34,556 nucleotides of DNA from an uncultured Lachnospiraceae bacterium (lineage in GTDB: Bacteria; Bacillota; Clostridia; Lachnospirales; Lachnospiraceae), in contig CAJUQJ010000042.1 in NCBI GenBank assembly GCA_910588215.1, positions 1 to 34,556 of the forward strand, given 5' to 3'. Under the pieces are notes generated by a model, which saw only the letters and a list, made by a program, of their open reading frames with translations, searched no databases and was not told where the DNA came from. Of this stretch, positions 15,765-24,726 are shown piece after piece (positions within the stretch are counted from its first letter, which is position 1; each line of letters begins with the position of its first letter). The position numbers were made by a program, and so were the translations under genes.

Positions 15765-17081
15765 CTATTTGTTATTCTTCTCGTTATACTGCTTCACCAT
15801 ATTAGCCTTCGACATCATGCTTCCTGGTTTTGCATTCTTGCTATAGTATTCAGTAGATTTCCTGACTGCTTCTGCCTTCTCTTCTGCTGTCATTCTGGAA
15901 TTGCCAGCTGTCTTTGATATATTTGCAGTATTTACCTTCTTCGTGTTCATACTCGCATAAGCAGCCATCTGCTCAGCCTTAACACCGGCTTTTTCCATCT
16001 TCTTCTTGGCTTTGACTTCATTCTTCTTAATGATATCATCCAGATCCATCTTATCAATATGTTTGTTGATCACAACCTGCTGAATACTTCTCACGACAGC
16101 ACCGGCTACCCAGTAAAGTCCAAGACCGGCAGGCAATGTATAACAGAAGATAGCGGACATGATCGGCATCATCATATTCATTGTCTTCATGGACTGCATC
16201 ATAGTATTCTGAGTATCACTCTTGTTATCCGACTGCGTCTCCTGCTGCGGCATTAATTTCAAATTGATCCACTGCGTTACAGCAGACAGAACAGGAATCA
16301 AAATAGCCGCCACTACCATCAGATAAGAACCTGCACTGATAGCTTCTTTTACAATATAAGAAGGAGAATTACCGATATTCAATCCAAGGAAATTATTATA
16401 CTGGTTTAATAATTCAAGTGACTGATCCACATCTCCTGACAGACTCGGAAACTTATCCTTGATACTGAGCCACTCTGCAGTAGAGGCCTTATTCAGCACA
16501 TCAATGAAAGTATTCTGTACATAAGTAGTAACACCGTTTATAAAAGACTCATTTTGAAATTGATTCTCATAATAACGAGCCTGAGAAAATGACTTGATAA
16601 ATTCCGTACTCCCTGCCTGTGTGATCAGATTATCCACAAGCGGAAAAAAAGCATCCTTAATCTTGCCGACATAGGCAGGCATATTGTTAATGACCCGATA
16701 CAATGCAAACAGAATCGGCATCTGGATGATTAGCTGTACGCAGCCTCCGGTAGGAGAAACACCGTACTTCGCATAAATTGCTTTCGTCTCCATATTCATC
16801 GCCATCATGGCATCATTATCTTTCCGGTTCTTATATTTGGCTTGTACAGCCTGCAGTTCCGGATTCATCTTCGCAGACAGCTTAGAGAACTTCTGCTGCT
16901 TGATCGTAAGGGGCATCATAAGAAGATAGATTACGATCGTAAACAAAATAATAGCAAGTCCAATATTAGGGATACCGATCTTATCAATGACAAAAAAGAT
17001 ACCTTCCATAATATAACCCAACAGTTTCGCGATAGGACCTAGTATCTTACCGGGATCCTGGGTTAACAAAATATCTGACAC
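15765..17081 (-). CDS. yidC: Membrane protein insertase YidC (OxaA/SpoIIIJ)
   Basis: Inserts and folds membrane proteins, alone or with SecYEG. It shows the five-helix core of Gram-positive YidC: IGLAIILFTIVIYLLMMPLT (about 40-60), a coiled-coil hairpin loop, QLIIQMPILFALYRVIN, and later MMMPIMSAIFCYTLPAGLGLYWVAGAVVRSIQQ. The hydrophilic-groove Arg candidate is in the first cytoplasmic side region. The long charged C-terminal tail (about 340-438, Lys/Met/Ala-rich) is of the ribosome-binding kind. There is no lipobox Cys, as is common in Clostridia. The start is GTG 17081 with AAGGAGG about 10 nt upstream. At 438 aa it is longer than B. subtilis SpoIIIJ because of an enlarged central loop and the tail. 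Confidence 0.95.
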   Translation of the reverse strand: MSDILLTQDPGKILGPIAKLLGYIMEGIFFVIDKIGIPNIGLAIILFTIVIYLLMMPLTIKQQKFSKLSAKMNPELQAVQAKYKNRKDNDAMMAMNMETKAIYAKYGVSPTGGCVQLIIQMPILFALYRVINNMPAYVGKIKDAFFPLVDNLITQAGSTEFIKSFSQARYYENQFQNESFINGVTTYVQNTFIDVLNKASTAEWLSIKDKFPSLSGDVDQSLELLNQYNNFLGLNIGNSPSYIVKEAISAGSYLMVVAAILIPVLSAVTQWINLKLMPQQETQSDNKSDTQNTMMQSMKTMNMMMPIMSAIFCYTLPAGLGLYWVAGAVVRSIQQVVINKHIDKMDLDDIIKKNEVKAKKKMEKAGVKAEQMAAYASMNTKKVNTANISKTAGNSRMTAEEKAEAVRKSTEYYSKNAKPGSMMSKANMVKQYNEKNNK

Positions 17082-17178
17082 TATCGATTTACCTCCTTGA
17101 AATCATGTTTGTTACCATTTACAACTTTACCAATCATAACAATTTGAATTACTCCTCTGTTTCCTGCATACATGATCA

Positions 17179-17388
17179 TTATGGAACAGGGTCATAACCA
17201 CCTTTTGAAAAAGGATTACATCTGCATATTCTCCATAGTGCCATACATCCGCCTTTTAAAGCGCCATATTTTTCGACTGCCTCCAATCCGTATTCGGAAC
17301 AGGTCGGAAAATAAGGACACTTCGTACTTTTCATCGGAGAAATATAACTTCTATAGAATTTAATAAGATAAATTAATAATTTTTTCAT
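17179..17388 (-). CDS. yidD: Membrane protein insertion efficiency factor YidD
   Basis: Small membrane-associated protein thought to assist YidC-dependent insertion. At 69 aa it has the family pattern: MKKLLIYLIKFYRSYISPMK with an amphipathic start, then CPYFPTCSEYGLEAVEKYGALKGG and RICRCNPFSKGGYDPVP, including the conserved Cys residues. It lies between rnpA (14 bp upstream) and yidC, the classical arrangement. Confidence 0.96.
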   Translation of the reverse strand: MKKLLIYLIKFYRSYISPMKSTKCPYFPTCSEYGLEAVEKYGALKGGCMALWRICRCNPFSKGGYDPVP

Positions 17389-17402
17389 ATCAATTTCTAA
17401 CT

Positions 17403-17747
17403 CTACTCTTCATCGCACAAGATGTGATGAAGGCCCGAAAGATGTAATAACGCACTTTCGATCTCATGATAACCGACCGAAGCAGCACTTTTTCTTGCAA
17501 CGACTACTATATCTAAACCACTATTAAATATATTCTCATGTAGTCTGTAACTTTCTCTCACCAGTCTGGCAAACCTGTGCCTGACGACACTGTTTCCTAC
17601 CTTCTTACTGGCGGATATTCCCAGTCTGTTCTTCTGCGTGTTGTTTTTCAATACGTACATTACCAGATACTTGTTTGCATAACTCTTGCCGTTTCTATAA
17701 ACATACTGGAAATCATTATTTTTCCTTAAGGATTCTGAAAATACCAT
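17403..17747 (-). CDS. rnpA: Ribonuclease P protein component
   Basis: Protein subunit of RNase P, which removes the 5' leader from pre-tRNA. At 114 aa it shows the family N-terminus with the substrate-binding Phe residues (SLRKNNDFQYVYRNGKSYAN). The central signature is NRLGISASKKVGNSVVRHRFARLVRESYR, where the usual RNR-x-KR reads RHRFARLVRE; I recall this as common in Lachnospiraceae. It follows rpmH by about 70 bp, with a terminator-like hairpin in between, and precedes yidD. Confidence 0.95.
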   Translation of the reverse strand: MVFSESLRKNNDFQYVYRNGKSYANKYLVMYVLKNNTQKNRLGISASKKVGNSVVRHRFARLVRESYRLHENIFNSGLDIVVVARKSAASVGYHEIESALLHLSGLHHILCDEE

Positions 17748-17799
17748 TTTTCCTCCATATCTAACGAATTACAAGTTACATGAAATCAGGAGAAAAAAA

Positions 17800-17817
17800 G
17801 GCCACATAAATGCGGCC
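17800..17817 (-). terminator. Attenuator/terminator between rpmH and rnpA
   Basis: On the minus strand GGCCGCAT and ATGTGGCC pair (one G-T) around a 2-nt loop, followed by seven Ts. The stem begins at the last base of the rpmH stop codon. As rnpA and the rest of the operon follow on the same strand, it probably gives partial termination, making more rpmH mRNA than downstream message. Confidence 0.85.
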
Positions 17818-17951
17818 TATGCTGATAATCTCTTTCTTCCCTTTGCACGTCTTGCAGCCAGAACTTTTCTTCCACCGGCAGTACTCATTCTCTTGCGGAA
17901 TCCGTGAACCTTGGATCTCTGTCTCTTCTTAGGCTGATAAGTCATTTTCAT
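17817..17951 (-). CDS. rpmH: 50S ribosomal protein L34
   Basis: A 44-aa, very basic ribosomal protein reading MKMTYQPKKRQRSKVHGFRK, then RMSTAGGRKVLAARRAKGRK and RLSA. This is the canonical bL34 sequence and length. AAGGAGGT is 8 nt before the ATG. It is the first gene of the leftward operon from oriC, driven by a near-consensus promoter. Confidence 0.98.
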   Translation of the reverse strand: MKMTYQPKKRQRSKVHGFRKRMSTAGGRKVLAARRAKGRKRLSA

Positions 17952-18032
17952 TTCGATGCACCTCCTTCTATGAAACCTTAATGTATATATAAGGTAGTTT
18001 TATTATACAAATATTTGAAAAACAACATGTTG

Positions 18033-18061
18033 ATTATATATAATTCACCGGAAAACGTCAA
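18033..18061 (-). promoter_or_regulatory. rpmH operon promoter
   Basis: On the minus strand TTGACG, exactly 17 bp, then TATAAT: a near-perfect vegetative promoter about 80 bp upstream of the rpmH start codon. Confidence 0.85.
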
Positions 18062-18396
18062 GTAAATAAGCCTATTTTTCTTCGTAAAATACAATAAAAA
18101 TGGCACAAAACTTATTTTCAAAAAAATCTGATACATAAAAACATATGATGACTATATCCACAATTCTGTGTATAACTTGTGTATAACTCTTTCATAAAAT
18201 AGACAAGCCTTTCCATTTCATTTAAAAATAAGATGTTTATAATGTTCATATCTAATTTTACAGTTGTCCACACAACAAATTGCACATTCAAAAAAATTTA
18301 TCCTCATTAACATTTCTTTTGAGGATGCTTTTCTTAAAAAACATTAAGTTGTGGACAAATCTGTGGATATAAATATTATTTTGTGGACAACTTCAT

Positions 18397-18425
18397 TTGA
18401 ATTTTTAGATTATTTATATTAATAT
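18397..18425 (+). promoter_or_regulatory. Candidate dnaA promoter
   Basis: TTGAAT, a 17-bp spacer and TAATAT lie about 100 bp before dnaA and directly after the last left-cluster DnaA box (18382-18390). DnaA binding there could repress its own transcription; that is inference. Confidence 0.45.
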
Positions 18426-18525
18426 ATAGTGTAGGAGAGTTTCGACGTATAGTAAATGATAACTAAATTTACCGTACACTACAGCCATCCTTATAATGCT
18501 CATATAGAACGAGGTTTATCAAAAT

Positions 18526-19875
18526 ATGGATTCAATCAAAAACAAATGGGATTTAATCAAAGAGACGCTACGGGAAGAATATGAACTTACCGACATTTCC
18601 TACAATACCTGGATCGTTCCTCTTAATTTCTATCAGGTTAAAGATAACGTAGTTATGATCATCATACCTTCCGACCAGGCTCATGCTCTCAATTACATCT
18701 CTTCCAAATATAAAAGTTTTTTTCAGGTTACCATATCAGAGATGATGAACCACACTTACGATATAGCTTTTATATTAGAGAAGGATGTGGTAGAAGGCGC
18801 TCTGAAAGAAGACGATCCTCTTTATAACTTGAAATATGAACATGCTAATTTGAATCCGAAGTATAAATTCGACACCTTTGTCGTAGGCAGCAACAATAAA
18901 TTTGCCCACTCTGCTTCTCTCGCAGTGGCCGAATCCCCAGGTGACGTATACAATCCTCTCTATATTTATGGAGGAGCCGGCCTGGGTAAGACCCACCTGA
19001 TGCATTCCATCGGACGATACATATTAGAACAGAATCCTGATATGAAAGTGCTCTATGTGACGTCGGAAGTCTTTACCAATGAAGTCATCGACGGCGTTAG
19101 AAGCGGTGATACCGTCAAAATGAACAAATTCCGCGAGAAATACAGGACTGTGGACGTACTTCTGATTGATGATATTCAATTTATCATCGGTAAAGAGAGT
19201 ACACAGGAGGAATTCTTTCATACTTTTAACACCCTGCATTCTGCCGGAAAACAGATCATTCTCTCTTCGGACAAGCCTCCTAAGGATATGGAGATCTTAG
19301 AAGAAAGATTCCGCTCCAGATTTGAATGGGGTCTGATCGCGGATATCCAGCCGCCGGACTACGAGACGAGAATGGCAATCCTTAAGAAGAACGCTGAAAC
19401 CTATCCCAAAGAGATAGAAGATGAAGTATTCCAATATATTGCAAATAATATCAAATCCAATATCAGAGAATTGGAAGGAGCTTTTAATAAGATCATAGCT
19501 TTTTCAAAATTAAATAAAGTAGACATCAATCTTGCCTACGCAGAGGAAGCATTGAAAGATGTCATAGATCCAGATCTTCCAAGAGATATTACACCTACAC
19601 TGATCATCAATGTAGTGGCAGAACATTTTAACATTAGTCCGACAGATATCACTTCCAAGAAAAGAAATTCTGAATTCGTCCTGCCAAGACAGATCGTCAT
19701 GTATCTTTGCAGGACCATGACAGAGACCTCACTTGCCGGCATTGCCAAGATACTGGGCAAGAAAGACCACACCACTGTGATCCACGGTATCAAGAAGATC
19801 ACGGAAGGAATCCTGGATAATGAAGAACTCAAAAGCAAAGTGGAATTGATCAAGAAAAAAATCAGCCCCTCATGA
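18526..19875 (+). CDS. dnaA: Chromosomal replication initiator protein DnaA
   Basis: AAA+ initiator that binds DnaA boxes and melts oriC. Domain I covers residues 1 to about 85 (YNTWIVPLNFY). The AAA+ module has Walker A GGAGLGKTHL (149-158) and Walker B LLIDDIQF (212-219). The initiator-specific and arginine-finger region includes ERFRSRFEWGLIADIQPPD. The C-terminal DNA-binding domain has the signature DHTTVIHG (415-422). At 449 aa, with a short domain II, it is complete. Conserved DnaA-box clusters flank it on both sides. Confidence 0.98.
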   Translation: MDSIKNKWDLIKETLREEYELTDISYNTWIVPLNFYQVKDNVVMIIIPSDQAHALNYISSKYKSFFQVTISEMMNHTYDIAFILEKDVVEGALKEDDPLYNLKYEHANLNPKYKFDTFVVGSNNKFAHSASLAVAESPGDVYNPLYIYGGAGLGKTHLMHSIGRYILEQNPDMKVLYVTSEVFTNEVIDGVRSGDTVKMNKFREKYRTVDVLLIDDIQFIIGKESTQEEFFHTFNTLHSAGKQIILSSDKPPKDMEILEERFRSRFEWGLIADIQPPDYETRMAILKKNAETYPKEIEDEVFQYIANNIKSNIRELEGAFNKIIAFSKLNKVDINLAYAEEALKDVIDPDLPRDITPTLIINVVAEHFNISPTDITSKKRNSEFVLPRQIVMYLCRTMTETSLAGIAKILGKKDHTTVIHGIKKITEGILDNEELKSKVELIKKKISPS

Positions 19876-20274
19876 TTTTTACTTTCATTCCTAAGCGTCA
19901 CAAATTCAGACTGAACAAGTTCAATTTGTTGAAATAAATTACTCATCAGAGAATATATTCAACCTTATCATCCACATAAATAACATTTGGACTTGTTGAA
20001 AACCAGTGGAAAGAAAGTAGATATTGACAGAAGACCACTATAAGCCGGATAAAGCAATATAAGACAAATGTTGATAATCTAAGATTTATCATCAGGTTAT
20101 CCGGAGTTTTTCACATGGTTATTCTTTTACTTTTTTGCTGATAAATAGTATAATAGACAGGGTTATCCACTTATCAACACCTATTATTATGAAGACTATG
20201 AAATAAATTATTAATAAATTACTTCTGGCAGCTCAAAATTTTTGCACACATATAAGAAAGGAATCTATGCACAT
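19876..20274. other. Right oriC region with DnaA boxes and unwinding element
   Basis: A 399-bp spacer between dnaA and dnaN. DnaA-box-like words are TCATCCACA (19968), TGTTGATAA (20069), TTATCCACT (20163-20171) and TTATCAACA (20171-20179). The last two share one base, forming a tandem pair. They are followed after one C by CTA-TTA-TTA (20181-20189), whose complement reads 3'-GAT-AAT-AAT-5', the DnaA-trio pattern. A/T-only sequence (AAATAAATTATTAATAAATT, 20201-20220) then follows. This is the likely DNA unwinding site. Confidence 0.8.
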
Positions 20275-21384
20275 ATGAAGATTGTATGTTCAAAATCCAG
20301 TCTCTTAAGCGGAGTACAGATTGTTTCCAAGGCTGTTCCTAATAAGACAACAATGTCTATATTGGAATGTATACTTGTAGATACGAGAACCGGTGAGATC
20401 AAACTGACTGCCAATGATATGGAACTTGGTATTGAGACGGTCATCGACGGAGAAATCATTGAGAAAGGTATCATTGCACTGGATGCCAAGATTTTTCTGG
20501 AGATCGTGAGGAAACTTCCTGACAATGATATTACGATTGAGACAGATGATTCGTTCAAGACTACCATCACTTGTGAGAAGGCTAAATTTAACATCATAGG
20601 AAAATCAGGAGAAGACTTCTCTTTTCTTCCGGAAATCGAGAAGAATGATTGTGTGATGTTGTCACAGTTTACGTTAAAGGAAGTGATCAGGCAGACGATC
20701 TTCGCTATATCGGATAATGACAATAATAAGCTGATGACGGGAGAACTGTTTGAGATCAGTGACAATACGTTAAAGGTTGTTGCTCTTGATGGCCACAGAA
20801 TCTCCATTAGAAGGATACTCCTTAAGAATTCCTATGATTACAAGAAAGTAGTCGTTCCTGGCAAGACGTTGAATGAAATCAGCAAGATACTTTCCGGTGA
20901 TATGGATAAAGATGTCAGTATCTATTTTACGAGTAAACATATTCTATTTGAATTTGATAATACGATCGTTGTTTCCAGATTGATCGAAGGTGAGTATTTC
21001 AGAATTGAGCAGATGCTATCCAGCGATTATGAGACAAGAGTGAGGATCAATAAGAAAGAATTGCTGAATTGTATTGACAGAGCGACTCTTCTTGTGAAGG
21101 AAGGGGATAAGAAGCCTGTTATCATGAGTATATTGGATGGCATGATGCAGTTGAAGATGAATTCTACTGTGGGAAGTATGGATGAGGAGATCGACATCGA
21201 TAAGGAGGGCAAGGATCTGATGATAGGATTTAACCCTAAATTCCTGATCGACTCCCTGCGTGTGATCGAAGATGAAGAGATCAACCTGTATATGGTGAAT
21301 CCGAAAGCGCCATGTTTTATCAGAAATGCAGAGGAGACGTATATCTATGTGATACTGCCGGTGAATTTTACGACGGTAAATTAA
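20275..21384 (+). CDS. dnaN: DNA polymerase III beta subunit (sliding clamp)
   Basis: Ring-shaped processivity clamp. At 369 aa it has the three-fold repeated clamp domain: the N-terminus MKIVCSKSSLLSGVQIVSKA, central ALDGHRISIRR typical of domain II, and the C-terminal end reading YIYVILPV, close to the usual YVLMPxR but with NFTTVN after it, so the terminal Met-Arg motif is altered. I start at ATG 20275 because the upstream frame opens only with TTG and the family starts here; AAGGA lies about 12 nt upstream. It directly follows the oriC unwinding region. Confidence 0.96.
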   Translation: MKIVCSKSSLLSGVQIVSKAVPNKTTMSILECILVDTRTGEIKLTANDMELGIETVIDGEIIEKGIIALDAKIFLEIVRKLPDNDITIETDDSFKTTITCEKAKFNIIGKSGEDFSFLPEIEKNDCVMLSQFTLKEVIRQTIFAISDNDNNKLMTGELFEISDNTLKVVALDGHRISIRRILLKNSYDYKKVVVPGKTLNEISKILSGDMDKDVSIYFTSKHILFEFDNTIVVSRLIEGEYFRIEQMLSSDYETRVRINKKELLNCIDRATLLVKEGDKKPVIMSILDGMMQLKMNSTVGSMDEEIDIDKEGKDLMIGFNPKFLIDSLRVIEDEEINLYMVNPKAPCFIRNAEETYIYVILPVNFTTVN

Positions 21385-21414
21385 GATGTATGATATGTTT
21401 GAAATTTTGCTCGT

Positions 21415-21445
21415 GTCCTCAGCGTTAAACGCTTCGGAATGGAGG
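21415..21445 (+). repeat. Short leader repeat before the S4-domain gene
   Basis: GTCCTCAGCGTTAAACGCTT followed by CGGAATGGAGG. The AGCGTT/AACGCT palindrome can form a 6-bp hairpin, and the unit ends in a Shine-Dalgarno-like GGAGG. Nearly the same unit lies before the Cys-rich gene at 29651. Confidence 0.7.
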
Positions 21446-21461
21446 AATAAAATAGAAAATT

Positions 21462-21671
21462 ATGGAAATAATCAAGATAAAGGACGATTTTATTAAGCTG
21501 GGACAGGCGCTTAAGCTGGCGGGACTGGTGGAGTCCGGAGTGGATGCTAAGATAGAAGTACAGGAAGGACAAGTTAAGGTCAATGGCATTGTGGAAACAC
21601 AGCGCGGAAAGAAGATCCATTCGGGCGATGTGATTGAATTTGACGGACAACAGGTTAGGGTAGAAAACTGA
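21462..21671 (+). CDS. yaaA: S4-domain RNA-binding protein (YaaA type)
   Basis: A 69-aa S4-like RNA-binding protein: IKLGQALKLAGLVESGVDAK, then VQEGQVKVNGIVETQRGKKI and GDVIEFDGQQVRVEN. This is the small protein encoded between dnaN and recF in Firmicutes, proposed to act on ribosomes or rRNA. Its stop codon overlaps the recF start (TGATG), so translation is coupled. The nearest GGAGG is 16 nt upstream, a poor spacing. Confidence 0.93.
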   Translation: MEIIKIKDDFIKLGQALKLAGLVESGVDAKIEVQEGQVKVNGIVETQRGKKIHSGDVIEFDGQQVRVEN

Positions 21672-22756
21672 TGATTATAAAATCATTGGAAATTGCAGAT
21701 TACAGGAATTACGACTCTTTACATATTGATTTCAGCAGCGGTACTAATATTCTGTATGGAGATAATGCACAGGGTAAGACGAATATTTTGGAAGCAATCT
21801 ATATGTCGGCTACTACTAAATCTCACAAAGGAACTAAGGATAAAGATGTCGTTAATTTCAATAAAGAAGAAGCTCACATCAGGACTTATCTTGAAAAAGA
21901 GGGCATAGAGACAAGAGTGGATATGCATCTTCGCAAGAACAAATCCAAAGGGATTGCGATTGACGGACAGAAGATCAAAAAGGCGGCACAGCTTCTTGGT
22001 CTTTTGAATGTTGTTTTCTTTTCTCCGGAAGACCTAAGTATCATCAAGAATGGGCCTGCGGAGCGGAGAAGGTTCGTGGATATGGAACTGTGTCAGCTGG
22101 ATCAGTTTTATCTCTACAATCTCAACAATTACAATAAGATCGTAAATCAGCGCAATAAGTTGCTCAAAGACATGTATTTTAATCCATCCCTTAAGGAAAC
22201 GCTCAATATATGGGATTCTCAACTGATTTCTTTTGGAAGTAAGATCATAGAGAGAAGGCAGCTTTTTGTAGAGCAGTTGAATGAGATCATATTGGATATA
22301 CACGGGAAATTGTCTGGCGGCAGGGAGAATCTTGTCATTCAATACGAACCTGATGTGACGATAGGTGACTATGAAGCTAAGCTGGCGGCGAATCAGGAAA
22401 GAGATGTCAAGTTAAAACAGACCACTACCGGGCCTCATAGGGACGATTTTAGTTTTCTTGTAGGTAATATTGATATCCGTAAATTTGGATCTCAGGGGCA
22501 GCAGAGGACAGCGGCGCTTTCTCTTAAATTGTCGGAGATCGAATTGGTGAAGAAGATGACCAAGGATAATCCGGTACTGCTTTTGGATGATGTATTGTCG
22601 GAGCTTGACAGTAACAGGCAGAATTATCTGCTAAGTACGATCGGAGACATCCAGACCATCATTACTTGCACGGGATTAGATGAATTTGTGAATAATCGAT
22701 TTGAAATCGACAAAGTTTTCCATATAGAAAATGGTAAGATTATAGGACAGACATAA
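21671..22756 (+). CDS. recF: DNA replication and repair protein RecF
   Basis: SMC-like ABC ATPase that helps load RecA at gaps. Walker A GDNAQGKTNIL is at residues 30-40, the ABC signature region is RKFGSQGQQRTAALSLKLSE, and Walker B with D-loop is PVLLLDDVLSELD. The 361-aa length is standard. The ATG overlaps the stop of the S4 gene by one base. Confidence 0.97.
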   Translation: MIIKSLEIADYRNYDSLHIDFSSGTNILYGDNAQGKTNILEAIYMSATTKSHKGTKDKDVVNFNKEEAHIRTYLEKEGIETRVDMHLRKNKSKGIAIDGQKIKKAAQLLGLLNVVFFSPEDLSIIKNGPAERRRFVDMELCQLDQFYLYNLNNYNKIVNQRNKLLKDMYFNPSLKETLNIWDSQLISFGSKIIERRQLFVEQLNEIILDIHGKLSGGRENLVIQYEPDVTIGDYEAKLAANQERDVKLKQTTTGPHRDDFSFLVGNIDIRKFGSQGQQRTAALSLKLSEIELVKKMTKDNPVLLLDDVLSELDSNRQNYLLSTIGDIQTIITCTGLDEFVNNRFEIDKVFHIENGKIIGQT

Positions 22757-22782
22757 CAGTATTAAAGAAGGGCATGGTGAAT

Positions 22783-24708
22783 ATGGCTAATACAGCTAAT
22801 GAATACGGTGCAGATCAAATACAGATTTTAGAGGGTCTTGAGGCAGTCAGGAAAAGGCCTGGTATGTATATAGGCAGTACTTCACTTCGGGGTCTTCATC
22901 ATCTAGTGTATGAGATTGTGGATAATTCGGTCGATGAAGCCTTGGCCGGTTTTTGTGATACTATTCATGTTACAATCAATCAGGACAACTCGATCACCGT
23001 GGAAGATAACGGCAGGGGTATTCCGGTGGGCATTAACCATAAGGCGGGTATTCCGGCTGTTGAAGTGGTATTTACGATCCTTCATGCAGGCGGTAAATTC
23101 GGCGGTGGGGGATACAAGGTATCGGGTGGTCTGCACGGTGTGGGTGCTTCTGTAGTCAATGCACTCTCTGATTGGCTGGAAGTGGAGATCTGTGCGGAAG
23201 GCAAGGTGCATAAACAGCGTTATGAGAGAGGACATGTATGTTATCCGCTGAAGGTAGTAGGAGAATGTAGTACAGATAAGACAGGAACGAAGGTTCATTT
23301 TATACCGGATAAGACAATCTTTGAAGAGACTGTCTTTGATTATGATACGCTTAAGACGAGACTGAGAGAAACGGCTTTTCTGACCAAAGGGTTGCGGATC
23401 ATACTGATCGATGAAAGAGAAGGTAAGGAGCAGAAGAAAGAGTTTTATTATGAGGGAGGTATCAAGGAGTTTGTAACCTACCTAAATAAGAGCAAAGAAG
23501 CGCTGTACAATGATGTTATGTATTTTGAAGGTTCCAGAAATGGCGTTTATGTGGAAGTAGCCTTACAGCACAATGATTCTTACAATGAAAGTGTTTATAC
23601 TTTTGTCAATAATATCAATACGCCGGAAGGCGGCACGCATCTGGTCGGTTTCCGGAATGCATTGACGAAGACTTTTAACGATTATGCACGAACCAATAAG
23701 CTGTTGAAAGATAACGAGGCGAATCTTTCGGGAGAAGATATCAGGGAAGGTTTGACGGCGATCATCAGTATTAAGGTGGAGGATCCCCAGTTTGAAGGAC
23801 AAACAAAGCAGAAACTTGGTAATTCTGAAGCTCGGGGCGCCGTTGACGGTGTAGTCAGCGAACAGCTGACTTATTTCCTGGAGCAGAATCCGTCGGTTGC
23901 TAAGACTATCTGTGAGAAATCGATATTGGCACAGCGTGCCAGGGAAGCAGCCAGAAAAGCCAGAGATCTGACAAGGCGTAAGACGGCGTTAGAAGGAAGC
24001 GCCTTGCCTGGTAAATTGGCGGATTGTTCCGATAAGGATCCTAAGAATTGTGAAATCTATATCGTAGAGGGAGATTCTGCAGGCGGTTCTGCCAAGACTG
24101 CCAGAAGCCGTGCTACACAGGCAATTCTGCCGCTGCGCGGTAAAATCTTGAATGTGGAAAAGGCAAGGCTGGATAAGATTTATGCCAATGCGGAGATCAA
24201 AGCGATGATCACGGCTTTCGGTACAGGCATTCACGACGATTTCGATATCAGTAAACTGCGTTATGACAAGATAATTATCATGACAGATGCCGATGTGGAC
24301 GGAGCACATATCGCTACATTGATGCTTACGTTCATCTATCGTTTTATGCCGGAGTTGATCAAACAAGGACATGTGTATCTGGCGAAACCGCCTTTGTATA
24401 AGCTGGAGAAGAACAGACAAATATGGTATGCCTATAGCGATGAGGAATTGGAGAAGCTTCTTGCAGAGGTAGGACGTGATCAGAATAATAAGATTCAGCG
24501 TTATAAAGGTTTGGGAGAGATGGATGCGGATCAATTGTGGGAAACAACTATGGATCCTGAACGGCGTATCTTGCTTCGTGTGAATATTAATGAGGAAGAA
24601 GAGTCGGAAGTAGACCTTACTTTCAATACACTGATGGGTGATAAGGTGGAGCCGCGGCGTATCTTTATCGAGGAAAATGCGAAGTTTGTAAAGAATCTGG
24701 ATATATAG
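22783..24708 (+). CDS. gyrB: DNA gyrase subunit B
   Basis: ATPase subunit of gyrase, which introduces negative supercoils. The GHKL ATPase domain has VDNSVDEALAGF, VEDNGRGIPVG and GGLHGVGASVVNALS. The transducer has the QTKQKLGNSEARG segment. The TOPRIM domain has EGDSAGGSAK, ILPLRGKILNVEKA and DADVDGAHI. The end carries QRYKGLGEMDADQLWETTM and TLMGDKVEPRR. I start at the ATG 22783 (641 aa), with GAAGGG 10 nt upstream; another ATG three codons earlier is too close to that site. Confidence 0.97.
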   Translation: MANTANEYGADQIQILEGLEAVRKRPGMYIGSTSLRGLHHLVYEIVDNSVDEALAGFCDTIHVTINQDNSITVEDNGRGIPVGINHKAGIPAVEVVFTILHAGGKFGGGGYKVSGGLHGVGASVVNALSDWLEVEICAEGKVHKQRYERGHVCYPLKVVGECSTDKTGTKVHFIPDKTIFEETVFDYDTLKTRLRETAFLTKGLRIILIDEREGKEQKKEFYYEGGIKEFVTYLNKSKEALYNDVMYFEGSRNGVYVEVALQHNDSYNESVYTFVNNINTPEGGTHLVGFRNALTKTFNDYARTNKLLKDNEANLSGEDIREGLTAIISIKVEDPQFEGQTKQKLGNSEARGAVDGVVSEQLTYFLEQNPSVAKTICEKSILAQRAREAARKARDLTRRKTALEGSALPGKLADCSDKDPKNCEIYIVEGDSAGGSAKTARSRATQAILPLRGKILNVEKARLDKIYANAEIKAMITAFGTGIHDDFDISKLRYDKIIIMTDADVDGAHIATLMLTFIYRFMPELIKQGHVYLAKPPLYKLEKNRQIWYAYSDEELEKLLAEVGRDQNNKIQRYKGLGEMDADQLWETTMDPERRILLRVNINEEEESEVDLTFNTLMGDKVEPRRIFIEENAKFVKNLDI

Positions 24709-24726
24709 TTTATGTATCAATTTGAC

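Larger units (their letters stand above)
17952..18525. other. Left oriC region between rpmH and dnaA
   Basis: A 574-bp AT-rich spacer with the rpmH promoter, a cluster of DnaA boxes and a probable dnaA promoter. TGTGTATAA occurs at 18167-18175 and 18178-18186; these match the reverse of TTATNCACA. One-mismatch boxes are ATATCCACA (18154), TTGTCCACA (18264), TGTGGACAA (18350 and 18382) and TGTGGATAT (18362). With the second cluster downstream of dnaA, the layout is a bipartite origin of the B. subtilis kind. Confidence 0.88.

Noticed and set aside
19905..19935. Terminator after dnaA
   Set aside because: TGAAC/GTTCA and CAAAT/ATTTG can pair, but the stem has a six-base bulge and no T run follows, so it is not listed as a terminator.
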